DNA of 64,000 nt from Opisthocomus hoazin. Taxonomy: Eukaryota > Chordata > Aves > Opisthocomiformes > Opisthocomidae. Each line of letters starts with the position of its first letter. The first letter of the stretch is position 1. The translations under genes were made by a program, and so were the position numbers. The stretch is taken from positions 22,051,537-22,115,536 of the forward strand of contig NC_134428.1 of NCBI RefSeq assembly GCF_030867145.1. Direction: 5' to 3'. Of the stretch, positions 20,321 through 32,300 are shown piece by piece. The notes beneath the pieces were generated by a model. The model made no database searches. It saw only the letters and a list, made by a program, of their open reading frames with translations, and was not told the origin of the DNA.

Positions 20321-23300
20321 CTGGGAGCAAGCAGGGAGGCAGGGCTCAGTGATGGCCATGGCGTGCCTGTCCGTTCCCCACCACTCCATCAAGACCAGAA
20401 GCGTGGCCCCAGCTGCAGGGTGCAGGCAGGACCCTCGCTCCGCCTGCTGCTACACCCTCCCCTCCAGCAAGGCAGTGGGAACCCAGCAACCTGGCTTTGC
20501 TGGGAGGATTTCAACGCAACGGCGCCTGAGCAGCAGGAGATGCACGTGGTATCTGCTGGGAACCCAAATAATTTGCAAAACCGAGCTGGGCCACGTCATA
20601 AAGGCTGAGGGAGCTGGGCTTGTTTAGCCTGGAGAAGAGAAGGCTGGGAGGGGACCTTAGAAATGCTTCTAAATATCTGAAGGGTGGGGGTCAGGAGGAC
20701 GGGGCCAGACTCTTTCCAGTGGTGCCCAGCAACAGGACAAGGGGCAACGGGCACAAACTGAAGCAGAGGAAGTTCCAGCTGAACATGAGGAAGAACTTCT
20801 TCCCTCTGAGGGTGATGGAGAGGGCTGCCTGGTGGCCCAGGCTGCCCAGGGAGGTTGTGGAGTCTCCTTCTCTGGAGATACTCAAGACCCACCTGGATGC
20901 GGTCCTGTGCAGCCTGCTCTGTGTGACCCTGCTTGGGCAGGGGGTTGGACTAGGTGACCCACAGAGGTCCCTTCCAACCCCTGACATTCTGTGATTCTGT
21001 GATTCTGTATTCAGGGATGGCTTTATCCATCACACAGCCTGGACCATGCCAACCCACCAGAGATGATCCAACCCCACTGGAATTTGTCCCTTGTGCTGAG
21101 CCCACATGCTTTCCGGCAGTGGCTTACCATGGAGATAATCACCAAGGCAGGGAAGAAGCCCATGATAACATAGCACACCAGCTCCACCAGTTTGTACCTG
21201 CGATGGACAGAGAAGCTGCTTGAAGGCAGGTGCGGAGGAGTTCTATACTTGCAATGTCCACTGCTGTGCTGCAGGAAAAGGGGTGGCAGTGCCACCACGG
21301 CAGGTCCCACGTCCTCACGCGTGAGCCACATCACCGCGACGGGGGTGGCACCCTGCTCCGGGGGTGATGGACCCCCACCCTTGCTTGGGAGCCGCCAGCC
21401 CAGGGCCAGGCGCCTGGGGCTTCGGGGAGCCATTGGGGACCTTTCGCTTTCTATTTGGTGCCACCACGTGGAAGAAGCAACTCATGGCACCACGTCCCTG
21501 CTCCCGTGTCCCTGCTCCCACGTCCCTGCCACCAAAGCAGGTTGTAGTGAGGCGGGTGGTGGTCTCTTCTCCCAAGTAACAAGTGATAGGATGAGAGGAA
21601 ATGGCCTCGAGTTGCGTCAGGGGAGATTTAGATTGGATGTTAGGAAAAATACTGAAAGAGTGGTCAGGCATTGGAACAGGCTGCCCAGGGCGGTGGTGGA
21701 GTCACCATCCCTGGAGGGGTTCAAAAAACGTGTAGATATTGCACTTCAGGACATGGTTTAGCATGCAGGGTGGTGTTGGGTTGATGGTTGGACTTGATGA
21801 TCTCCGAGGTCTATTCCAACCTTGATGATTGTATGATTTTATGATTCAAAGCTCCTAAAAACAAGGTGCAGATGGGGAAGGACGCGGTCCAATGAAGCTC
21901 TCCACTGCCAGTTGGCCAGGAGGCTGCCCAGGGATCCTGTACCATACCCTGTACCTGTATGTCTGCCTGTCTATCTCCACCCTTCTTGCTCTCCACTGCA
22001 GCTTGTCTACCCTTGGGGCATTAAGAGAAGCTGGCAGAGCTGAGCTTGGCTCTGCGATACCCACCAACGTGGGGCCAGGCAAAGGCACTCACCGCTCATG
22101 GAAGAAGAAAACATAGATGGTCCCAATAGACGCCATGATCCAGATGATCCAGCGCATGTGGGAGGCCCAGGGACCCAGCTCGCGCAGGTTCAGCCTGCAA
22201 GAGCCGGGTCTGCGATGAGGGGGGTCCAGGGCAGCACCCCGGTCTGGGCTGTGGGCAGCGAGGTGCCAGGGAAATGCTGCCCTCACCCCCACGGCTGTCC
22301 CACCAAAGGGTCTTCCCAACTCGTAACTTCAACTTAAAGGGGTTGAAATCTAGAGGACAGGAAGGTTTTGTGGAAAGGGGTAGGGTGCAGCCTCGAGCAG
22401 AGCCAAGGCCGGAGAGGGAAGCACTATTTGCTGGAGCTGGGCTGATTTTCTCCCTTCTAGTGGGGCCAAGCAATGGCCTCCACCCACCAGCAACTCACCA
22501 GGGAGCATACGACGCCGCGATGAAGAAGTAGATCACCATCCTGTCAAACATGTGCAAGCAGTGCTCCACGGACCTGCAGGACGGACAGACAGACAGGTCA
22601 GAGCCTGCGGCACGGGGGCCTCCAGACCCTCTTCTCCTTCCTGAGCCTCATGCGATCCGGGCTGGTACCTGAGATGCCTCTTCTTCCAGGAGATGGTGTG
22701 GAAGACCGTGGAAACGATGAAGAGGCTGGACAAGCCAAAGCCATAGATCCAGGCTGAGATGGTTTCCCACTGGTCGTCAGAGAGGATGTAGAGGATGGAA
22801 CTGCCGAGGATGCTGGGCAGGATCCAGAACTGGAAGGGAGAAGCAAACCTGCTGCTGATTCTCTGTGTTTCCACTGAGCAGCTACAACAGTCTCTCCTTT
22901 TTCTTTTAGGTGTTTCTCTTGCTTCTGGTCAAAGCTACCCATAAGCAGCAGGCTGGCCACCTGCACCAGCCAGGCAGGGTCTCTCCCCCCATGGTGCAGC
23001 TCCAAAACAGCTTCTCCAGATGGAGGTAGGGAGGAGGAGGAAGGCACAAGGTGGATGGCAACCTCTGAGTCATCTCCCAGGGCTCGGAGTGGGAGCTGCC
23101 AGCTCCCAAGGGAAACCCTGACGTGGGGAGCACTTGCTCCTGCCACCGCGTAGGCAGCCCCATGGGGTGCCTGTCACTGTTCCTGCTATGAAAAACACTT
23201 CATTTTCAGGGAGCTTTGCAAAATACTGCTGTTCCACTAAGCCCACGGCCGGCTTCTCTGGGGTCACAGGGCCATGGTGGGTGACAGCAAGGAGGACGCA

Positions 23301-26300
23301 CACTGGCTTCCCAGGGCAGGAGGGAGAGCATCCCTGCTCTGTGGGAACACCTGGGACACGTCTGCCTCGTCACAGCCCCGAGACCCTCAGGAGCACAGAT
23401 GCTTTAGGTGTTCCCTGAAGATCCTCAGGGGAACCCTGGAGAGCTGAGCACCGTCCTCGCTCACCCCGAGATGGGGACAGGGACTCACCGCGTGGGTGGC
23501 ACAGTTCGCCGCGTGCTCGTACTCCGTTGGCTGGTACCTGCAGTTGGACGGGACACGGTGATTCATGAACCTGCAGAAAGAAGGAGGGAAAGAGGCATGC
23601 TTAGGGGACAGGATTTGGGAGAATGACTTTCAGATGGGTCTGCACAGGGACACCCACCAGCCCCATAGCCTGGACTCCCCCCCACCCTTAGCTCAGCTCT
23701 GCAGAAGTGACCCTGGCACTGGGCACGGCTGATCCATCTGGCTGGCCCCAAATGCCAAGACCCCAGGTCTCACAGCTATGGCTCAGGCTGAAGCATTTCC
23801 CAGCACCTGCCATCGCTTGGAGAGCAGAGGGCAGGAGCCAGCTCTGCCTGCTGCTGCGGGCAGGAGAAGGCAGCGGCAGGAAGGATGCAGGCAAAGCTGC
23901 TGCGAGGATGGATAAATAAGGTCTGGAGCATCTCCTGACCTGTCCCAGGATGGGGCACAGGTGACAGTCAGTGGTGTGTTCAGCTGCCAGCATCCGTGAC
24001 ACTGGCACCTCTCACCATCTTCATTTCACGGGTGGAAAAACTGAGCCACCGTGTAATGGCACGATCTGGTTACAGCCCATCTGCCCCAGAGCAAATGGAC
24101 CAGCGCAGCCCCGGCAGCAGAGAAGAGGGGACACGTGGCTGCAGGTCCATGACCCATCTGGCGGTGACACGCTCACGTCACAGCAGTGTGCCCGGCTCCA
24201 ACGAGGGTATCCCCGTGATGCCTTTGGTTTCTGGGTACCGCCTGCATCTACCTCCTACCCGCGGGGGCTGCGCGTCCCAGCACAGATTGCTGCAGGGGGA
24301 AACCCCGCCGCGCTCCCTTGGAAACCTGCATCTTTATTTCTGTTTCTCTCGGTCTGAGGTATCGGCTTGCTCTTGGCGTTCGGAGGAGCGTATCGATTTC
24401 CCCTGTCGGATCAACACACAGCGATAGAAAATGGTGTTGGGCTTGGCTAGCCCATTGCTAGGTATGAAATGCTGTATTCAGAGGCAAATTAAACGGGCAT
24501 CTGTGAGAACAGGTCGGAGCAAAGCGCTGCCTTGCTCAGCATCCTCTTCTGGCAGGGGCTGGCAGCAGAGGCTTAGCAAAAGGGAAGAAGAAACAGGCAA
24601 ATAGTGATCCTTCCCTGGATGCTCCTGGTAATCGGGGGTTTAAAGACCTTTTCTGCTGCGGCTCAGGTCAGGACAGCCGAGCCGAGCGGCGCCAGCGGGG
24701 TGGCCCTGCAGGACCTGGGCTAATTGCTTTGTGACCCCGTTTGCTCCCGGCTCCGGCACCATCTGCAGCGCGTTTCACAGCTGGGCTCTGCCCGGCGAGG
24801 GGGCTGGCAGGACCTTGCCGCTGGGCACAGGGTGACCCCTCCGTCCAGGGCACTGGGAAAGGCAGCAGGAGCCCCCTCTCCCCGACCCCGAGCTACCCAC
24901 ACCCGTGCGGACCCCTCTGCCATCTCCTGCCTGCTCAGCCCCACCGCCTGAGCCACTCGCTGCTGTCCATTGAAAGGGAGCCAGAATGGATTAAATAGCT
25001 CAAATAACGAGGGTTTGAGTGTAGCCACAGTGGGCCCGGGTGTGCGAGGCGCTCGCCGGCAGGCAGCAGTGACAGCCCATGTGGGGACTGTGTCCCCAGC
25101 CCCTGTCCTGCCTGCTGCCGGACCCCAGCACCAAGGGAAGAAGCGTGGTCATCGTCACCAAAGAGAATCTTGAACTAAGAGTGGGAAACAGAGGGGATTA
25201 AGCTCCACCACTCTCCAAATCGAGGACCTGTGCTGGGTGAATGAGGGCTTAGCAAGGCTGCCATGGCCAGAGAGCAGCCGGGCATCCCTGGGAACACATT
25301 CATACCTGGCGTGCTGTCACCTCCATCCCAGGGGACACCAGGGATGACTCCATCCTGCCACTCCGGCCATGAGGGCTGGCTGGGCTCCCCGCACTGGAGC
25401 CATGTCCCCCTGCCAGGAGGACGTTACTGTCCCCAGTGTTGCCAGGAGACTGTCCCCAGCTCCCCTTTGCTTTCTACTTCCCTTTCTTTTCCCTTTTAAT
25501 AATAAGAAAAAGGGGGGGGGGAAGCCCAGACATCCCGCGTGACGTCGCGGTTGCTGAGGAAACATGTATGAGGCCTTTTCCTTAATTTACTTGTTTTAAC
25601 AAAGCCCCATGCCGTCTCCCCTCCATTCTGGCAGCTGCTGTTCAGACCAGTAATGGGGAGCAGCAGCAGCGTCGGTTCTCTCAGACCCCCGCCCCAGAGC
25701 CACGGGGCACCCAAACCCTTTGGGAAGAGATCCCTGGGGTGCAGGTATCCTCCCTGGCTCTGGATGGTGAGGCCAGGAAAGGCCACCACAGCCGTCCCCA
25801 GGGGATGAGGTCAGTGTCTGCATCCCTGCAGCCCAAAGCCGTGCTGGTGCGGCACACTGCAATCACCTGCTTTTCCCAGAGGGAGAGAGAGCCTTGAGAA
25901 GGATTTTTTTTTTTGACCCGGGAAGAGATCATTCTCATTTTCCTGTCCCACTTTGTAATAAGCATCCTCCCATGAAGGATGGGAAACAGAGCATCGTGGA
26001 TGTGGGACCTGGCTGCAAAGTGCTGGGCCAGCCTGGGTACAGCAGGGCCCTCCTGGAGCAGCCAGCATTGCATTTTGGGGCTAATTGGGCATATTTTTGT
26101 TGCTTTCTGTGCTCAGGAGCAGAGCTGGGCAAACAAGCACGGGAGCAGCCGATGTTTGCACATCTTCTGGCAGGGCAGGATGAGTGCCCAGCTGCCCAGC
26201 AGCACCTTGCTCCCCAGGGATGTGGAGACTGGTTTCCTCGGCTTCTCTTCTCTTCTCTCCTCTCCTGGGACTTTCTCTACCTCCCAGACCACCCTGGGAT

Positions 26301-29300
26301 GCCAAGCATCCATCCAGCTCATGTCATCCCTGTGCATGCTGGCATGGGTGCGGGGCAGGGCGCGGGGAGCCCTGCATCACTCCCAGCCCTGGCTTTGTGT
26401 GACTGGGATTGGGAGAAGGGGAATTGCTGGCAGCCAGGCAGAGCTCCGGGGTTTTTCAATGCAGGAAAAGATGGAGAAGAAGGGAAACACCGCCCCAGAC
26501 TTACACCTGATCCCTGCAGCCAGTCTGCTGCTCGGCTGGCTGAATCCACGACCATCGCCAGCTCCGTGTCATCGCACCCGTACGCTTGGGGACAAGCCGG
26601 CAGTGTCCGTGGGGTGGGAGGAGATGACAGCAGCTTGTCCCCAGCAGCCTCCAGCCTACGCTGCCATCCGCCCGGGGACCCAGAAAAGCTGCGGCGATGT
26701 GGCTCGCTTGGCACGGCCAGCCCGGGAAGGCACGGGCAGGTGATTCCACACCGGCTGGGTGCTTCAATGCATTTTAGCAGGTGCTTTAGGACTGTGAAGC
26801 CCAAGAGACATGGAAAAGTTTAAAACCTCCTGCACGGCAGGAACGCGAGCACGTTCATTTTCAGGGATGGTGCACGGGAAGCAGAGACCCGAGTGGCTCA
26901 CAGGCACCTTGTTCTCCCGGTACCATTTCTGGCAGATGCTATATGGACCAGCTATATGAAGATGGGGGGGCCTGGTGGGGGACCGAGCAGGGGTTATTCA
27001 CAGCAGCCCCAGGGTTTTTGCCTGCCCTGCACATGCCTGCTTCCCTCTGGCCCCTTTCCCAGGGAGGGAGACTGAAAAGGGCCAGGGCAGCAGGCTCCAG
27101 CCGGGGAAACAAAGAGCCCCTTGTCCCAGGCAGCCGGGGCAAAGTGCAGAGCCAGCTTCCCAGGCTTATTCCTTTCTCCTTCTCTTTCTCCCACTCTGTT
27201 TTTTTTTTTTAGCTTTAGGGGAGGGTTTGGGGGGGGGGGGGCAGGTTGAGATTTTTAAAGACTTTTACCAAAGAGCAAAGTTCTGACCTCAAAATTCATG
27301 AAGATCTGTCTGGCTCTTGCTTTGCCAGAGTGGGGGAGAAGAAGGTAAAAAGAGGATTAAATTAAATTATTCCTCAGGGTGGGTCATGTGTGAGCATTTG
27401 AGCATCTGAGCTCTTCTGCGGGCTCCAAGACAACCTCAGCCAGCCACTGCATGGGCACCACACACTCACATGAGCAGAGCTGGGGGACACTTTGCAGGAA
27501 AGCTGTCCCCTACTCACCGGGGGGGTGGGGGGGGGACACACGGACACACACACACGACACAACAGCCCTAACGGAGACCCAGGCCAGGCTGCGAGTTGGG
27601 AGAGATGGCGTTTAGTCCTGCCTTCGACACTGACTCTCTGGCCAGCCTCTGTCACATCACTTCATCTCCCTCTCACCCCCCTTTCCCGCTCTCCAAGTGA
27701 GGATAATAATTTTGACATCCTTTAGGCGAGCTGGTGGAAGGACAATGTGAGGAGGGTGTAAAATCACCACTAAGATACGGACGGGGAGGTGTGAGCTGGG
27801 GATTGCCTCTACTCCCAACGAGCAGCTCATCCCCGCTCTTGCAAGGAACGGGTCCAACACCTGACACCCTCAACCCTGCCATAAATCAGCCTATATATGT
27901 GACACATGGCTGTGTGTCTATGCATTGAGGAGCTGGGCTCCCCACGCACATTGCTGGGGCCGTGGCCATGGCCGTGACACTTGAAGAGCCACCACATCCT
28001 CTTCTCAACCCTAAATGCCTGAGCCATGGGGACGAAGAAGCAGCCAGCATGTCCAAGGTTGATCCCAGGTGACGTGAATCTCCCCAGGCCAGCTAATCTC
28101 TCCAGGTTTCACCTGTGAACAGCTTATAAAAGAGCTGGGCTTGCTCAGGATCAGGTCTGGTGTTGTTGGAGGTGAGATGCTGCTTTGCTGGGTGTTCACC
28201 CTCCTGCCCAGGGAGCTGGAGCTTTTCCAGGCTGTGTTTCCTGCTGGGCAGCTCCTGGAGATCTGACTGCGAATTGAGGGGATTTCTCCTTCTCCCTGTG
28301 ACTGGGTGTCACAACTGGTTTTTAAGTAACAGAAGAGCTGTTGAGGAATTGGATCCTGGTGGTGGCATCTTGTCAGAGAGGAAGGATGGAGAAAGCCTTT
28401 CCTGGATGCTGAACAGCAGTGGTGTGAGTCCTGCTGCAGTCCTTTGGGTTGTCCCTTCGTAGAGCAAGTGCTGCGATGCCTGAAGTGACAGTGATGGAGC
28501 AGATGTGTCCCTGCAGGGCAGGCTGGCCCTAGACCCCTCTTCAGTGCACGGTCTGGATTTACCCTAATGAGCCCAGAGGCTGCATGCCCACTGCAGATGC
28601 CAGGGCTTGGTCCTCAGGCTTGTGCTCACGTGTGAGCTGCCGCAGCGGCATCCCTGTGAGCTGGGGCTTGGTGTGTGCTCTGCTTTCTGACCCGTAATCT
28701 GATAACACTCCAGCTGCAGTCCCTGGTAAGAAGCTTCATCCCCCTGAGCTCCTCTGCGGTTCATAAATTAGCTCGGTCCTGGGGAGCTGCGGGTAGTGGT
28801 GCGGCATGGGGCCTTGAGCACTACTTACATATGGGACACAATCACAGGATGCAGGAGACAGAATAGGACCACAGGGATATGCTCAGGGCCCCCATTGAGC
28901 CCAGGCCATCATTTCTGCAACTTGGTAACATGGGAAAGGCTCAAGAGCCCTTCCCTCTCCCTCCACAGCTGCAGCTCCCAATGCAGAGCCCCCAGACTCT
29001 GCAGTACCACACAGCTGCTTTATCCAGCCCAGGAATAATGAAAAAATCCTGCTTTTCCTTCCTACCCATTGGCATGGGAGCGCTTTCCACTGGGAAGCAG
29101 AAATGCAAAAGCTCAGGCTGATGCTGCCCAGCATTGCCATCTGCAGAGCCACCCACGCGGGCGTGTGCACGGCTGCGTGGCACCCTGGTAAGAGCCGAAA
29201 CCTCTATTTCCACTCCTGCTCCTCGGTGCTTGCGTGCTCCTACGCGAACATATGGCACTCCTGGTTTGGAAAGCTGAGCTGTGCCTGCTGGAAGCTTGCG

Positions 29301-32300
29301 GGTCAGCTCCCTGGGCTGGGGGAGAAGCTGGCGGAGCAAGACAGAGCAGTGTTTTCTTTTGTATTGCTTCCTGGCTTCGTGCAAAGAGCTGGCAGCTTGG
29401 GTAGGGAGCAGAAAATCAAAGACTTTTCAACTAAACCAGTATTTTTCAACCTTTCTTCTGGGTAAATTAGCAGATCACCAGATTTCTGGAGTAATCTGCC
29501 CAGATGCCCCTGATGCAAGCCTTGCTTCCACAAAGCAAGTCAAAGTGGGCTGCAGATTGGATCCTCATTCATCACCTCTGATTACCCACATCTCAGTTTT
29601 GCTTGTTCCCAGTGCTCTGCCATGTGGTAACACCCCGGGCTGGCTGTAGACCATCCCCTGGCACTAGATAGCCTGCCTGCCATGAGCAGTGCTGAACAAA
29701 TCTGCTTGCCAGCTTAGAGATGCTCCAAGACAGGGACCGTGTGCTCAGCCATGTCTGTGCCGTACCTGGCTCTGAACCACAGGCACAGATGTCCCCTGTG
29801 AAAGGACAGGGAAGACACACACACCCTGGCACATCCTGCTGCCACAGCAGTGGGTACGCAAGGGGCTGGGGCTGGAAGGAGGGAACATGTGGCTGTCATT
29901 TCCCCGAACACACCAGGGACCGCACCAAGGGTATACACGATTCCTGTTCTTTGCTCCTCACTGTAGGAGAGACAAGCACAGGAGGTTCCAAGCCAGGCTG
30001 GATGCAGGCATCGACCATTTCTGCACCTCTGAGAGCCCGTTTATATCTAGCAGGGCTTGCCTGGTGGGTGGAAACTCAGCAGGTAATTCACAACAGGGTC
30101 ATAGCTGTCCCTATTCCCATCCTCTGTGCAGGGATATTTATTTTTCTCTCCAGCAGGCTTTCTGCTCTTTATGTAGATGGTATCTCAAATTCTTCCGAGG
30201 TAATTCATGACCCTGCAACTACAGCAGAGCCGTTTGTTTATTCACAACAGATGGGATTGGTGAGTGTTTCCCAAATTACTTTCTGAGCTGGGACTTCTTG
30301 TTTCATTTGGTACTCTTGAGACCTCCAACAGCAGCTGATTAGTCACAAAAATGACTCTGGTGTCCCAGGTGTTTTGCAAATGTTAGGAGGACTGTTTCCA
30401 GAACTGAAAATTCTCTATTATTTGCTCTTTGCTTGTTTGGAAAGTCATTGTGCGTGTTCCTCGCTGCCTTGCCTGCATTGCTCTGAGCACAGAAGTTAGC
30501 AGGGTAAGTCCTGAGCTGGCTCTGCCGGGTTAAACTCTGCAACAGCCCAAGGTGGGCATGAGTGAGCGTGACCACCGGCCCCTCTGCTTGCTGGCAGAGG
30601 ATTTGGGCAGTCTGGGGGCTGGAGCCTTCCCAGCCTCTAACCCCAGCTCCCATCAGCTCTTTGGAGATTCAGCTTCTGCTGTGATGTTATGTGAGCGGGT
30701 CATGGTTCCTCAGGTCCGTAAGGTCTCCCTGTAGCATCCCCCTGAGAGTCAGAGCCTGGCTCTCATTGGGGATTGCTGGATGCTACTGGAGTACAAGTGA
30801 TATCTGTAAATTCAGCAAATGCCTCTGGACAATGAATGCACAGAAGGAGAATCATGCATTTCACCAGCCAGGCAAGCAGATACCAGGATTTCCATTAGTA
30901 GTATTTGCAACAGAGCAGGGCTGTGTCTAATGCTGGGCACCTGTCAGTGCTGCTGAGCACAGCAGAGGAGGTAACTCCTTGCCCCTGACCTGCTGATCTC
31001 TCTCTGCGTAAAACCCTTTCCTCAGCAGCAGCAAGCCTGGACTATAAACTTGAAAGGGAACACAGACTTGAATCCAAACTCTCCTGAAGGTCAGCACTGC
31101 TCAGCTAATTCACATCCAAAGTAGATATCAGGAATATGATGCTCGTGGTATGGTGTTATCATGAGAAATTGCAGTGTATCGCATCGAGCCCATTGGACTC
31201 TGAATTTTCACTGCATGAAAATTCATGGTTCAATTAGACCTGGAGAATCCCCAAGAGAGACCTGAGCTCTGTGTGTTTGGTTGTGTCCCCTCTGCATTAC
31301 TGAGCCTCTTCTCTGGGCATCTGTCCCCTTGCAGCATCTCTCTGGGTACTCCGAAATCTCTGTTTGCAGCTGCAGCCAAGCACCCCCCAAGAGCAAGGAA
31401 CTCAAATAAGAGTTCTGCCCTTTTCCCTTCCTTTCTGTAGGAGTTGTAGCTGGTTTGCATTGCTTTGTCTCGCTGTGGAGCTGGGGGTGTGGGAAGGGAG
31501 GAGGAGGGGAAGGCGAGCCTGGGAGCAGTCCTGGCAGAGCCCTGTTTCTCGCATTCACTGACCTCCCGTGCTGGGCAGTGGCTTGAATTTCCCATGCATC
31601 GTGTTGGCTGCTACCTCGTGAAGCTGGCCATAGTGAGCCGTGCCAAAGAATCACATCAGGCTGATATCCAACACCAGCTGAAGGCAGGAAAAGACCATTG
31701 TGCATCCATTTCCCAGGCAGCCAAGAGACCATTGTTCCCCCAAAAGCACAAGGGACGGGGCTTGGCTTGCCCACTGCTGCCTGTCCCCAGTGTGGTGATC
31801 CCCACCTGGGCCTGTCCTGCTGGGTCCCCTGACTCTCCCAAAGGAGGGAAAGGGACAGTCTGAGGGAATACCCCATCACCAGTGATGCTCTGAGTACTAG
31901 TTGCCTTCCAAATACCTGGCTCCAATGATAACTGCACCCTGGGCACCTAAACCTCCACAAGATGAGTCCTACCAGTGCTATCTTAGAGTATCTGAGTCAA
32001 CCTGGCTCCACAGGGCAACCAATATAGAACTGTTCAGTGATGTCAGGTGATCCTGGTGTTCCCTAGGTATTTTGGGGGGGTCTCCCCATCTCTTGGAGCA
32101 GTGCCCTTTTGCAGCAAGGGGACCTGCTCAGCTGGGGGCAGCCTGGCAGGTCTTGCTGGGGATGGTGGGATGGCGCTTGCATGGTGAGGAGCCTGCCTCT
32201 TGAGAAGCTCCAAGCTGTGATATCAATGCTGAAAGCACTTCCCTTTTCACTGCTTCATCCCACATGGACTGTGGGGGAAGCAGAGTCCTTGGAAAGCATC

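Noticed and set aside
21192-21761. 189-codon plus-strand open frame
   Set aside because: It is built from the antisense of MMD2 exon 6 intron flanks and a CR1 3' end. The C-terminal part is CR1-derived.
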